A program made the translations under genes and the position numbers. This document shows, piece by piece, positions 30,532 to 40,024 of a stretch of DNA of 64,000 nucleotides; within the stretch, counting starts at the first letter, position 1, and each line of letters starts with the position of its first letter. Under the pieces are notes generated by a model. That model saw only the letters and a list, made by a program, of their open reading frames with translations. It did no database searches and was not told the origin of the DNA. This stretch comes from Mycobacterium nebraskense (GTDB lineage: Bacteria > Actinomycetota > Actinomycetes > Mycobacteriales > Mycobacteriaceae), in assembly GCF_002102255.1 (NCBI RefSeq), contig NZ_LQPH01000037.1, forward strand, positions 1-64,000. The letters are read 5' to 3'.

Positions 30532-32109
30532 ATGACGAAACGCGCGGCCGCGGCCGCTGTCACGGTGCTGCTCGGCATGACCGGATGTGGACCCGCGCAA
30601 CCGGTATCCAGCCCGCCCGCACTTTCTGACGCACCGCCCAACGAGGTGTCCGGTCTCGCGATCCCCGCCGGCCGCATCGACGACGCCGTCGCAAAGGTCG
30701 ACGGCCTCGTCGGCGACTTGATGAAGAACACCGGCGTCCCGGGAATGGCAGTGGCCGTCGTTCACGGTGGAAAAGTGCTGTACGCCAAGGGATTCGGCGT
30801 CAAGGATGTGAGTAAGGGGCAGGGACAAGACAACAAGGTGGACGCCGACACGGTCTTCCAGTTGGCCTCGGTGTCCAAATCGGTGGGCTCTACGGTGGTC
30901 GCGCACGAAGTCAGCGACAACGTGGTCGCCTGGGACACCACGGTGGCGTCCAAGCTGCCCTGGTTCACGTTGAGCGATCCCTACGTCACCAGCCATGCGA
31001 CCGTCGCCGATCTGTATTCGCACCGTTCCGGGCTGCCCGACCACGCCGGTGACAAACTTGAAGACCTGGGCTACGACCGTCGACAGACCCTCGAACGGCT
31101 GAAGTACCTGCCGCTGGCCCCGTTTCGAATCAGCTACGCCTACACCAACTACGGAGTGACCGCCGCCGCCGAGGCGGTGGCCGCCGCGGCGGGCAAGTCA
31201 TGGGAGGACCTGTCCGACGAGGCGCTCTACCGCCCCCTGGGAATGACGTCGACCAGCTCGCGCTTCGCCGACTTCATCGCAAGGCCCAATCATGCGGTCA
31301 ACCACATCAAGATCGCCGACAAGTGGGAGGCCCGCTTTCAGCGGGACCCCGATGCTCAGTCGCCCGCGGGTGGGGTGAGTTCATCGGTCAACGACATGGC
31401 CCGCTGGCTGACGATGTTGCTGGGCAACGGAACTTACAACGGTCAGCGGATCACATCGCCGGAAGCCTTGCTGCCCGCGACCAGTCCGCAGATGGTTTCG
31501 GCGCCCGCGAAGACGCCCAAGGCGCGCTCCGGGTTCTACGGATACGGCTTCAACGCCTCGGTTGATTCCTCGGGGCGCACCGAATACAGCCATTCCGGGG
31601 CTTTCGATCTGGGAGCGGCGACAAACTTCGTGGTGATGCCCGCGGAGGACTTGGGCATCGTCGCGCTGACGAATGGCGCGCCCTACGGCATTCCGGAAAC
31701 GCTGACCGCCGAATTCATGGATCTCGTTCAATACGGCCAAATCCGCGAGGATTGGGGAGCGCTGTACAAGAAGGCAATCGGCTGGCTGAACAATCCGGAA
31801 GGGTCGTTGGTCGGCAAGCAGCCACCGGCCAACCCCGCCCCGGCCAGACCGCTCAGCGACTACGCCGGCGTCTACGCCAGCGACTACTGGGGCCCGGCCG
31901 TCGTCACCGAACACGACGGCGCCCTGCAACTGGCGATGGGGCCGAAGAACCGGATGGTCACCCTGACGCACTGGGACGGTGACACCTTCACCTTCCCATT
32001 GACCAACGAAAACGCCCCGCCCGGAACGCTTTCCAAAGCGGTGTTCTCCGGCAACACACTCAACCTGGAGTACTACGACTCGGACAAGCTGGGAACGTTT
32101 ACCCGATGA
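30532..32109 (+). CDS. Secreted serine beta-lactamase/DD-peptidase-like lipoprotein (Rv0907 type)
   Basis: 525 residues. N-terminal signal peptide ending near LLGMTGCGP, a near-lipobox, so probably lipid-anchored. Class-C-like motifs: SVSK (Ser113, Lys116), YTN (Tyr204) and a later HSGAFDLGA in place of the KTG triad. The C-terminal DUF3471-type domain (about residue 430 on) resembles esterase/beta-lactamase relatives. Substrate unknown. Its stop overlaps the ctpE start as ATGA. Confidence 0.86.
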   Translation: MTKRAAAAAVTVLLGMTGCGPAQPVSSPPALSDAPPNEVSGLAIPAGRIDDAVAKVDGLVGDLMKNTGVPGMAVAVVHGGKVLYAKGFGVKDVSKGQGQDNKVDADTVFQLASVSKSVGSTVVAHEVSDNVVAWDTTVASKLPWFTLSDPYVTSHATVADLYSHRSGLPDHAGDKLEDLGYDRRQTLERLKYLPLAPFRISYAYTNYGVTAAAEAVAAAAGKSWEDLSDEALYRPLGMTSTSSRFADFIARPNHAVNHIKIADKWEARFQRDPDAQSPAGGVSSSVNDMARWLTMLLGNGTYNGQRITSPEALLPATSPQMVSAPAKTPKARSGFYGYGFNASVDSSGRTEYSHSGAFDLGAATNFVVMPAEDLGIVALTNGAPYGIPETLTAEFMDLVQYGQIREDWGALYKKAIGWLNNPEGSLVGKQPPANPAPARPLSDYAGVYASDYWGPAVVTEHDGALQLAMGPKNRMVTLTHWDGDTFTFPLTNENAPPGTLSKAVFSGNTLNLEYYDSDKLGTFTR

Positions 32110-34481
32110 TTGCCGGCCTGACCGATGCCGAGGTGGCGCAGCGGGTCGCCGACGGCAAGAGCAACGCGGTCCGGGAACGCGCCACCCGCAGCATCACGGA
32201 CATCGTCCGGGCCAACGTCTTCACCCGTATCAACGCGATCCTGGGGGTGTTGCTGCTGATCGTGCTGGCGACGGGCTCGCTGATCAACGGAATGTTCGGC
32301 CTGCTCATCGTCGCCAACAGCGTCGTCGGCATGGTCCAGGAAATCCGGGCCAAGCAGACGCTGGACACTCTGGCCATCGTCGGGCAGGCGAAACCGTTGG
32401 TGCGCAGGAAATCCGGGACCCGTACCCTGCTGCCCGCCGAGGTGGTGCTCGACGACATCATCGAACTCGGACCTGGCGACCAAGTCGTCGTCGACGGCCA
32501 GATCGTCGAAGAGGCGAACCTGGAGGTCGATGAGTCGCTGCTGACCGGGGAGGCTGATCCGATTGGCAAGGCCACCGGCGACGCGGTGATGTCGGGCAGC
32601 TTCGTGGTCGCCGGAGCGGGCGCCTACCGCGCCACGAAGGTCGGGCCGGAGGCCTACGCCGCCAAGCTCGCCGAGGAGGCCAGCAAGTTCACCTTGGTCA
32701 AATCCGAACTGCGCAACGGCATTAACCGGATCCTGCAGTTCATCACCTACCTGTTGGTGCCGGCCGGCCTGCTGACGATCTATACCCAGATGTTCACCAC
32801 CCATGCGAGCTGGCGGCAGTCCGTGCTGCGGACGGTCGGCGCGCTGGTGCCGATGGTGCCCGAAGGCCTGGTCCTGCTGACGTCGGTCGCGTTTGCCGTC
32901 GGGGTGATCCGGCTCGGCCAGCGCCGCTGCCTGGTGCAGGAGCTGCCCGCCATCGAGGGGCTCGCCCGGGTCGACGTGGTCTGCGCGGACAAGACGGGCA
33001 CCCTGACCGAAAACGGCATGCGCGTCGCAGGGGTCGAGGGGCTTGGTGAATCCCAGGAGCGAGATCAGGTCGCGGACGCACTCGCGGCGTTGGCCGCCGC
33101 CGACCCGCGCCCCAACGCCAGCATGCAGGCGATCGCCGAGACCTATCAACGGCCACCCGACTGGATCGTTACGGCGACTGCGCCTTTCAAGTCCGCCACC
33201 AAGTGGAGCGGGGTGTCCTACGCTGACCATGGGAATTGGGTGATCGGGGCGCCGGATGTGCTGCTCGATCCGGCATCGGCGGCGGCCGAGCAGGCCGAAC
33301 GGATCGGCGCGCAGGGGTTGCGGGTGCTGCTCGTCGGCACCGGCGACGTGGCCGTCGACCATCCGGACGCGCCGGGCTGCGTCACCCCCGTCGCGCTGGT
33401 GGTTCTCGAGCAGAGGGTGCGCCCGGACGCCGCGGAGACGTTGGATTATTTTGCTGAGCAAGGCGTTTCGGTCAAGGTGATTTCCGGCGACAACGCGGTG
33501 TCGGTCGGTGCCGTGGCCGACAAGCTCGGGCTGCGCGGTGAGACGGTGGACGCGCGCCGCCTACCGTCGGAACCCGCGCAATTGGCCGACACGCTGGACA
33601 CGTACACCACGTTCGGGCGGGTGCGGCCCGACCAGAAGCGGGCGATGGTGCACGCCCTGCAATCGCACGGACACACCGTCGCGATGACCGGTGACGGCGT
33701 CAACGACGTGCTGGCCCTCAAGGATGCCGACATCGGCGTCGCGATGGGCGCCGGCAGCCCGGCATCGCGAGCGGTCGCACAGATCGTGTTGCTGGACAAC
33801 AGGTTTGCCACCCTGCCGTATGTCGTCGGTGAGGGCCGGCGGGTGATCGGCAACGTCGAGCGCGTCGCCAACCTGTTCTTGACCAAGACCGTCTACTCGG
33901 TGCTGCTGGCGCTGCTGGTCGGGATCGAATGCCTGTTCTCCAAAGCGCTCAAAGCCGATCCCTTGCTGTACCCGTTTCAGCCCATCCACGTCACCGTCGC
34001 GGCGTGGTTCACCATCGGAATCCCGTCGTTCATCCTGTCGCTCGCCCCCAACAACGAACGCGCCTACCCGGGCTTCGTGCGGCGGGTGCTGACTTCGGCG
34101 CTGCCGTCCGGGCTGATCGTCGGCACCGCGACGTTCGCGTCTTACCTGGTGGCGTACCACGGCCGGCACGCGACGTTCCAGCAACAGGAGCAGGCATCGA
34201 CCGCGGCCCTGATCACGCTGCTGATGACGGCGCTGTGGGTCCTCGCGGTGGTGGCGCGCCCCTACCAGTGGTGGCGGGTCGCGCTGGTCGTCGGCTCCGG
34301 CCTGGCCTACGTGGTGATCTTCAGCATTCCGCTGGCCCGCAAGACGTTCCTGCTCGATCCGTCGGATGTCGTGGTGACGTCGACCGCCGTGGGGATCGGT
34401 GTACTCGGCGCCGCCGCCGTCGAGGCGATGTGGTGGATTCGGGCCCGGATGCTGGGCGTACAGCCGAGGTTGTGGCACTAA
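32106..34481 (+). CDS. ctpE: CtpE, P-type calcium ATPase
   Basis: 791 residues. Actuator motif [11 protein letters not shown], phosphorylation motif DKTGTLTEN (Asp295), [22 protein letters not shown] hinge region, and about ten membrane segments, four at the C-terminus. The M. tuberculosis orthologue (Rv0908) imports calcium and supports cell-surface integrity. The start overlaps the lactamase-like gene, suggesting coupling. Confidence 0.94.
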   Translation: MIAGLTDAEVAQRVADGKSNAVRERATRSITDIVRANVFTRINAILGVLLLIVLATGSLINGMFGLLIVANSVVGMVQEIRAKQTLDTLAIVGQAKPLVRRKSGTRTLLPAEVVLDDIIELGPGDQVVVDGQIVEEANLEVDESLLTGEADPIGKATGDAVMSGSFVVAGAGAYRATKVGPEAYAAKLAEEASKFTLVKSELRNGINRILQFITYLLVPAGLLTIYTQMFTTHASWRQSVLRTVGALVPMVPEGLVLLTSVAFAVGVIRLGQRRCLVQELPAIEGLARVDVVCADKTGTLTENGMRVAGVEGLGESQERDQVADALAALAAADPRPNASMQAIAETYQRPPDWIVTATAPFKSATKWSGVSYADHGNWVIGAPDVLLDPASAAAEQAERIGAQGLRVLLVGTGDVAVDHPDAPGCVTPVALVVLEQRVRPDAAETLDYFAEQGVSVKVISGDNAVSVGAVADKLGLRGETVDARRLPSEPAQLADTLDTYTTFGRVRPDQKRAMVHALQSHGHTVAMTGDGVNDVLALKDADIGVAMGAGSPASRAVAQIVLLDNRFATLPYVVGEGRRVIGNVERVANLFLTKTVYSVLLALLVGIECLFSKALKADPLLYPFQPIHVTVAAWFTIGIPSFILSLAPNNERAYPGFVRRVLTSALPSGLIVGTATFASYLVAYHGRHATFQQQEQASTAALITLLMTALWVLAVVARPYQWWRVALVVGSGLAYVVIFSIPLARKTFLLDPSDVVVTSTAVGIGVLGAAAVEAMWWIRARMLGVQPRLWH

Positions 34482-34548
34482 CCACCCCGACGCCCCCAAG
34501 TACGGTTCCACCGGGCAAGTAGGATTTCGGCGGGGAAAGGACGGGTAC

Positions 34549-34737
34549 ATGGGATTCCTGGACAAAGCCAAAGACCTGCTGTCGCAGAACGCCGACAAGG
34601 TCGAGACGGCGATCGACAAGGCCGGCGAATTCGTCGACGACAAGACACAGGGCAAGTACTCGGACACCATTCACAAAGTGCAAGAAGAGGCCAAGAAGGC
34701 GGCCGAGGCCGCGGCAAAAGGCGATAACCAGAACTGA
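34549..34737 (+). CDS. Small helical antitoxin-like protein (Rv0909 type)
   Basis: 62 residues: [44 protein letters not shown], an amphipathic helical sequence of the MT0933-like family, ending in an Ala/Lys tail. In M. tuberculosis Rv0909-Rv0910 is reported as a toxin-antitoxin pair. GGGGAAAGG precedes the ATG. It lies five bases before the partner. Confidence 0.85.
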   Translation: MGFLDKAKDLLSQNADKVETAIDKAGEFVDDKTQGKYSDTIHKVQEEAKKAAEAAAKGDNQN

Positions 34738-34741
34738 GCTC

Positions 34742-35215
34742 ATGGCGAAACTCTCCGGATCCATCGACGTCCCGCTGCCACCCGAGGTGGCCTGGAAGCA
34801 TGCCTCCGACCTGTCCCGGTTCAAGGACTGGCTGACCATCCACCGGGTGTGGCGCAGCAAACTGCCCGACGACATCGACAAGGGCACGGTCGTGGAGTCG
34901 ATCGTCGAAGTCAAGGGCATGTACAACCGCATCAAGTGGACGGTCGTGCGGTACAAGCCGCCGGAGGGCATGACGCTCAACGGCGATGGCGTCGGCGGCG
35001 TCAAGGTCAAGCTGATGGCCAAAGTTCAGGCGGCGGAAGAGGGCTCCATCGTCAGCTTCGACGTCCACCTCGGTGGCCCGGCGCTGTTCGGGCCGATCGG
35101 CATGATCGTCGCTGCGGCGCTGCGGGGCGACATCAACACGTCGCTGCACAACTTCGTCACGGTGTTCACCAGGCCCGACCCCGGCATGAACGGAGCCGGC
35201 GGCGGTCATCGCTGA
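34742..35215 (+). CDS. SRPBCC-fold toxin-like protein (Rv0910 type)
   Basis: 157 residues with START/polyketide-cyclase-like pattern: SGSIDVPLPPEVAWKHASDLSRFKDWL, beta strands, and a final helix RGDINTSLHNFVTVF. The M. tuberculosis homologue is called a toxin in the Rv0909/Rv0910 pair, on the evidence of growth arrest when expressed alone. The fold suggests ligand binding instead of RNA cleavage. Probably co-translated with the small upstream gene. Confidence 0.83.
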   Translation: MAKLSGSIDVPLPPEVAWKHASDLSRFKDWLTIHRVWRSKLPDDIDKGTVVESIVEVKGMYNRIKWTVVRYKPPEGMTLNGDGVGGVKVKLMAKVQAAEEGSIVSFDVHLGGPALFGPIGMIVAAALRGDINTSLHNFVTVFTRPDPGMNGAGGGHR

Positions 35216-35299
35216 CGTTCGGGGGCGATGAGTTTTCTCGGCCGCGGCGGTCTATAGGTCTGAACCCCGGTTTCGGGGGCGGACTACGAGGAGGTCAAC

Positions 35300-36072
35300 G
35301 TGCCCATCCGTGACGACGCGCCGCTTGGCGCCCCCTGCTGGATCGACCTGACGACGTCGGACCTCGACGGTGCCCGGGACTTCTATGGCCGGGTTTTCGG
35401 CTGGACGTTCGAGTCCGCCGGGCCGGACTATGGCGGATACGTCAACGCCGCCAAGGACGGCCGAAGCGTCGCCGGCCTGATGGCTAATCGGCCCGAATCT
35501 CAGTCTCCGGACAATTGGGCCACCTACTTCCGGACCGCCGACGTCGAGGCGACGATGTCGGCGGTCACGGCGGCGGAGGGTTCAGTGTGCATGGGACCGA
35601 TGGAGGTGCCCGCCAAGGGATTCATGGGCCTGTGCGCCGACCGGTCGGGCGCCGTCTTCGGGCTCTGGCAGCCACTGGAGCACCACGGCTTTGAGATCGT
35701 CGGGGAGGCCGGCTCACCGGTGTGGCATCAACTGACCACCCGCGACCATCGTGCCGCGGTGGACTTCTACCGTGAGGTCTTCGGCTGGCGCACCGAGCAG
35801 ACGGCCGACACCGACGAGTTCCGCTACACCACAGCATGTTCGGCGACCAGCAATTGCTCGGTGTGATGGACGGTTCCACGTGCCTGCCCGACGGCGTCCC
35901 GTCGAACTGGACCGTCTTCTTCGGGTCCGACGACGTCGATACGACCCTCCGGGTCATCGGGGAAAGCGGAGGCGCGGTGGTGCGTGACGCCGAGGGCACC
36001 CCGTACGGACGATTGGCCGCGGCGACCGATCCGACCGGCGTCATCTTCAACCTGTCGTCCCTGCAGCATTAG
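35300..36072 (+). pseudogene. VOC (glyoxalase-like) two-domain protein with a frameshift (Rv0911 type)
   Basis: The frame from 35300 encodes PIRDDAPLGAPCWIDLTTSDL and a first VOC domain, then a second domain through GWRTEQTADTDEFRYTTA, before running into an early stop after ACSATSNCSV. The expected continuation (MFGDQQLLGVMDGS ... TPYGRLAAATDPTGVIFNLS) is in the -1 frame from 35836. One base is missing near 35830-35836. Joined, the protein would be about 257 residues. A broken gene or a sequence error are both possible. Confidence 0.83.
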
Positions 36073-36136
36073 CGAACGGGCGCCACGCTAGCGTGACGTC
36101 CACGGGGCCGGTCCCCAGTCGGCTAATCTCGCTAGC

Positions 36137-36571
36137 ATGACTCGCCGGCTGCGCCCTGGTTGGCTGGTGGCGCTTTTCGCGTTGGTGATTTCAGCCAGCG
36201 CGTGGCTGCCATGGCTGACGACGGCGGTCAACGGCGGGGGCTGGGCCAACGCGATCGGAGGCGCGCACGGGAACCTGGAACTCCCGCGGGGGTTCGGTGC
36301 GGGCCAGCTCATCGTGCTGCTGTCCTCGGCGCTGCTGGTGACCGGGGCGATGGTCGGCCGCGGCCTGTCGGTGCGGCTCGCTTCGCTTGGTGCGCTGGTG
36401 ATTTCGCTGCTGATCGTCGCGCTCACGGCCTGGTACTACAAGCTCAACGTCAACCCGCCGGTATCGGCCCAGTACGGCCTTTATGTTGGTGCGGTAGCGG
36501 CGGTCTGTGCGGTGGTGTGTTCGATTGCGGCCGTCATCGCGGCCTTGGCTTCCGGCCGGTCCGGCCGCTGA
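36137..36571 (+). CDS. Small membrane protein (Rv0912 type)
   Basis: 144 residues with four hydrophobic segments (residues about 8-28, 55-75, 81-100, 116-138) and an extracytoplasmic loop NGGGWANAIGGAHGNLELPRG. Function unknown. It converges on a VOC gene with a 4-base gap. Confidence 0.82.
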   Translation: MTRRLRPGWLVALFALVISASAWLPWLTTAVNGGGWANAIGGAHGNLELPRGFGAGQLIVLLSSALLVTGAMVGRGLSVRLASLGALVISLLIVALTAWYYKLNVNPPVSAQYGLYVGAVAAVCAVVCSIAAVIAALASGRSGR

Positions 36572-36575
36572 GGTT

Positions 36576-37058
36576 TCAGTCCGTCGGGAATTCGTGCGTC
36601 CCCGAGGCGGAGCTGTCGCTCGGCTCGTTGACGCCGAATACGAAGGGCGCGAACACGATTTCGCGGCCGTCCGGGTCGCGGTAGGTGACCGCGTCCGTCG
36701 CCTCCCAGTACGGATGCTGTTCGACGGGTTCGATGCCCGCCGCTCGCAGGCGGGCGATCGCCGCGTGCTGCGCCTGTTGGTCCGGGAAGTACAGGCACAG
36801 CTGTTCGTGGTGGTCCACCGCGACGGGCTCGACGGATTCCACGATCTCCAGGGTCAGGTTCCAGCTGGGCAGGCCGAAGATCGCGCCGTTGCTGCCGTAA
36901 CTCTCACCAAACGTCTCAAATAGGGGCAACCCCACCAGCTCGCGGTAAAACCGCACCGCTTCTTGAAAGTTCGACGAGCGGCGCGCGAAACGAAGGCCGC
37001 CGATCGACGCCAGCTGTATCGGCCAGTGCGTGGTGCGGCGGGGCTTGTCGGCGGCCAT
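36576..37058 (-). CDS. VOC-family dioxygenase/glyoxalase-like protein
   Basis: 160 residues of the vicinal-oxygen-chelate fold: FARRSSNFQEAVRFYRELVGLPLFE, then LCLYFPDQQAQHAAIARLRAAG and AVTYRDPDGREIVFAPF with the typical terminal metal-ligand glutamate. Function unknown. The start lies on the stop of the carotenoid-oxygenase gene (ATG at 37058, or GTG at 37061), giving translational coupling. Confidence 0.8.
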   Translation of the reverse strand: MAADKPRRTTHWPIQLASIGGLRFARRSSNFQEAVRFYRELVGLPLFETFGESYGSNGAIFGLPSWNLTLEIVESVEPVAVDHHEQLCLYFPDQQAQHAAIARLRAAGIEPVEQHPYWEATDAVTYRDPDGREIVFAPFVFGVNEPSDSSASGTHEFPTD

Positions 37059-38572
37059 CACAGCCCAACGGCGCTTGCCGCCGACTCCGCGGTATCCCAG
37101 CGCCGCAGCTGTTCACCGGGCGCCCACGTCGAATGGGTGCCGCTGGAAATACGCTCCGGCAGTTGGAGTTTGCACACCGGGCCATCGCCCATGCGGCCGG
37201 CGTCGAAGACTACGCAATAGGAGGCGTCGGTGTTCATGTCGGTGGTGAGGGTGATCAGGTAGCCGTCGTCCTCACCGGTGGCACCGACTCGGGGCGCCAT
37301 GGCCGTTTCGCTTCCGTAGACGCCTTCGCCGAAGGAGAATTCCTGCTGGCTTCCGGTGCGCAGGTCGTGTTTGACCAGCCCGTCGAACAAGAACCAGCCC
37401 GGCTTGCCGGTGGCGGCATAGGCGTAGCGGTAGTTGCCGGCAGCGTAATCCTGGTTGATGGTGCCGAACTCGGTGATGGACTCCGACAGCCGCTCCTCCC
37501 GCACGGCGCCGGTGGTCAGGTTGAAACGCCACCGGTGCAGCCGGGACTGCAGACGATCGAGCGCCAGGAAGCGGAACATCTTGTCCCACTTCGATCCACC
37601 GGTGTCAGCCGGGGAGGGATCGCCCTCGAAGAAGCCGTCCAGCACGATCTCGTCACCGTCCTCGTAGGCGTTGACGAAGTGCAGCACGAACGTCGGGTCC
37701 GCCTCGAACCATCGAATGTCGTCGGTTCCGCCGCGGCGGGGGAGGATCGCGAAGCGCGACGGAATATCGGGATAGAAGCGCGGCAGGTGCACGTCGTGCT
37801 CGAGCAGGGTGGGGTCCCAGAACAACGGAAAGTCGTTGAGAATCACATAGTTTTCGGTGAACGCCATATCGTGCGGTAGCCGGGGCCCGGGCAGCGGGAT
37901 GTCGACATAGTGGACCAGCTCGCTGTCCTCGTCGACTACGCCGTACCGCATGTACGGGTCCCGCTTGCTGTAGTTGAAGAACAGCAGTTCACCGGTTTTG
38001 CTGTCGACCTTCGGATGCGCGGACACGCCCCAATCGGCCGGGAAGCGCCCGTTCCAGCTCTCCTTGCCCAGCGTTTCACCCGAGTACGGATTAACCCGGT
38101 ACAGGTCGCCGCACTGGTAGAAGCTGGTCAGCGCGACGCCCCGGTGCACGATGACGTCGGTGCTCGACGCGTCCTTCATCCGGGTGCGAGCGCCCCAGCC
38201 GTCCTCGCGCTTGGCCAACTGCACCGGCTCGGTGAGCCCCGGCCAGAGCGGCTCGCCGGCTTCGTTCTCGGCCAGGAAGCCATCGGTGCGGATAAAGCGG
38301 TTGCGGTAGAAGGCTTTTCCATCACGGAAGCCAACCAAGTGCAGCATGCCATCCCCGTCGAATGGGTGATAGGCCTTCAGCGCCGGGTGCAGCGGGTTTT
38401 CGGTGTTGCGCAAGTAGATGCCATCCAGGTCGCGTGGTATCTCCCCTTCCACGGCGGTGAGGTCGTCGGCGTCCCACTCGGTGGTCTGGGGACGCCACGG
38501 TCCGGTCCGGTACGGGTGATCGTCGTCTTCGGGAAGTGTGGACAGGAACTTGCCGACGATCTCAACATCCAT
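37058..38572 (-). CDS. Carotenoid cleavage oxygenase family protein (Rv0913c type)
   Basis: 504-residue seven-bladed propeller protein of the RPE65/lignostilbene dioxygenase family. Four iron-binding histidines lie in the motifs GVSAHPK, PHDMAFTENY, LHFVNAYEDG and GTHSTWAPG. Substrate unknown; the mycobacterial paralogue Rv0654 cleaves carotenoids. It begins two bases before the thiolase stop and is followed by the coupled VOC gene; thiolase-CCO-VOC look like one operon. Confidence 0.88.
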   Translation of the reverse strand: MDVEIVGKFLSTLPEDDDHPYRTGPWRPQTTEWDADDLTAVEGEIPRDLDGIYLRNTENPLHPALKAYHPFDGDGMLHLVGFRDGKAFYRNRFIRTDGFLAENEAGEPLWPGLTEPVQLAKREDGWGARTRMKDASSTDVIVHRGVALTSFYQCGDLYRVNPYSGETLGKESWNGRFPADWGVSAHPKVDSKTGELLFFNYSKRDPYMRYGVVDEDSELVHYVDIPLPGPRLPHDMAFTENYVILNDFPLFWDPTLLEHDVHLPRFYPDIPSRFAILPRRGGTDDIRWFEADPTFVLHFVNAYEDGDEIVLDGFFEGDPSPADTGGSKWDKMFRFLALDRLQSRLHRWRFNLTTGAVREERLSESITEFGTINQDYAAGNYRYAYAATGKPGWFLFDGLVKHDLRTGSQQEFSFGEGVYGSETAMAPRVGATGEDDGYLITLTTDMNTDASYCVVFDAGRMGDGPVCKLQLPERISSGTHSTWAPGEQLRRWDTAESAASAVGL

Positions 38573-38573
38573 G

Positions 38574-39800
38574 TCACGCACCTTCTGCTGTGCTGACAAC
38601 GAAACTCACGGTGGTGGCGGTGCTGCCGCCGAAATTGAGGGTGCCGAACGTCTTGGCCCCCTCGACCTGATACTCGCCGGCCGCCCCGCTGACCTGTTTA
38701 GCCGCGTCGAGCAGCATGCGCACGCCCGAGGCGCCGACCGGGTGGCCGCCGCCGATCAGCCCCCCACTGGGGTTGATCGGCAGCCGGCCGCCGATTTCGA
38801 TCTCGCCGTTTTCGATGGCCTTCCATGACTCACCGGGGCCGGTCAACCCGATGTGGTCGATGGCCAGATACTCGCTGGGGGTGAAGCAATCGTGCACCTC
38901 GTAGCCGTCGAGGTGGTCGAGGGTCAGCCGAGCGCGCGCCAATGCGTCGTGCACCGCGGCCCGCACATGCGGCAGCACGTACGGGTCGTCCGCCGCGCGG
39001 TCCAGCTTCTGTCGCAGACCCAGCCCTACCGTGCGGTGCCCCCAACCCTCGATGCGGCCGATCGGGCGCGCGTCGGGATGCCCGCGCAGATAAGCGTCGC
39101 CGACCAGAATCAATCCCGCGGCGCCGTCGGTCATTTGGCTGCAGTCGAAGCGCCGCAACCGACCCTCGGTGATGGGGTTGGTCGCGTCGTCGTCCGTGAT
39201 GGGGTCGGGGACCGTCCATGCGCGCGTCTGCGCGTTGGGGTTCCTCCGCGCGTTGGCGAAGTTCAGCTGCGCGATGGCCCGCAGGTGTGCGTTGTCCAAG
39301 CCGTAGCGCCGGTCGTACTCGTCGGCGACTTGAGCGAACATCGACGGCCACAGGTAACGCGCGTCGGCCCCCTCATGCCCTGTCCACGCGGCCGCACCGA
39401 GGTGCTGGGCAGCGGTGTCACCGGGCACCGTCTTCTCGAGCTCGATCCCCACCACCAGTGCGGTGTAATAGGAGCCCGACCGCAGATCGGCCATCGCCGA
39501 CAGCGCCGCGATGCTGCCCGACGCGCACGCCGCCTCATGCCGGGAGGCGGGGGTGTCCCAGAGGTCGGCGCAGACCGTGGCCGGCATCGCCCCGAGGTGG
39601 CCCTGGCTGGCGAACATTTCACCGAAGGCATTCGCAACGTGGACCACTTCGATGTCGGCGGCGTTCACGTTGGCCGAGGCGAGCGTGCCCTCGACGACCT
39701 CGGCGGTCAGGGCGGCGAAGTCGCGGCCCTCTTTGGTGAGGTTGCGGGCGAAATCGGTTTGCCAGCCGCCCAGGATCCACACATTCGCCGAGCCATCCAT
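38574..39800 (-). CDS. Thiolase-like acetyl-CoA acetyltransferase (SCP-x type, Rv0914c)
   Basis: 408 residues with the thiolase fold: active cysteine in HEAACASGSIAAL, and the C-terminal GYEVHDCFTPSEYLAIDH and GGLIGGGHPVGASGVRML. The SCP-x/Rv0914c group acts on long-chain or steroid acyl-CoA or lacks thiolase activity; the substrate is unknown. The ATG at 39800 was chosen because codons upstream lie in the terminator/promoter region. Confidence 0.88.
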   Translation of the reverse strand: MDGSANVWILGGWQTDFARNLTKEGRDFAALTAEVVEGTLASANVNAADIEVVHVANAFGEMFASQGHLGAMPATVCADLWDTPASRHEAACASGSIAALSAMADLRSGSYYTALVVGIELEKTVPGDTAAQHLGAAAWTGHEGADARYLWPSMFAQVADEYDRRYGLDNAHLRAIAQLNFANARRNPNAQTRAWTVPDPITDDDATNPITEGRLRRFDCSQMTDGAAGLILVGDAYLRGHPDARPIGRIEGWGHRTVGLGLRQKLDRAADDPYVLPHVRAAVHDALARARLTLDHLDGYEVHDCFTPSEYLAIDHIGLTGPGESWKAIENGEIEIGGRLPINPSGGLIGGGHPVGASGVRMLLDAAKQVSGAAGEYQVEGAKTFGTLNFGGSTATTVSFVVSTAEGA

Positions 39801-39873
39801 ACGCCGCACGGTACTCCTGGATGGCCTCGTCGTTGAGGTGTATCCGCGAGCGGTCGTGGTTAACCAGGTGACC

Positions 39874-39918
39874 AAAAAAGGGCGGCCCCGTCGGCTCTCG
39901 GGCTGAACCGACGGGACC
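39874..39918 (-). terminator. Intrinsic terminator for the MHS transporter gene
   Basis: On the minus strand, GGTCCCGTCGG (39908-39918) pairs with CCGACGGGGCC (39884-39894) around a 13-base loop, then CGCCC and a T6 run (39874-39879). This is a strong factor-independent terminator, which is uncommon in mycobacteria. It stops transcription from the upstream transporter before the thiolase operon on the same strand. Confidence 0.8.
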
Positions 39919-40024
39919 TAGGCGGACGCGAAGGCCGGCCGACGCGTGCGCCTCTTAAGGAACATTGCCCCGTACGGCGGCAGACAAACATGCGGCTTGT
40001 GTGTGACAGTCGCCGCGCGCGGGT

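Noticed and set aside
35826..35840. Programmed -1 frameshift in the VOC gene
   Set aside because: No slippery heptamer or downstream structure is visible; a base deletion or sequence error is simpler.
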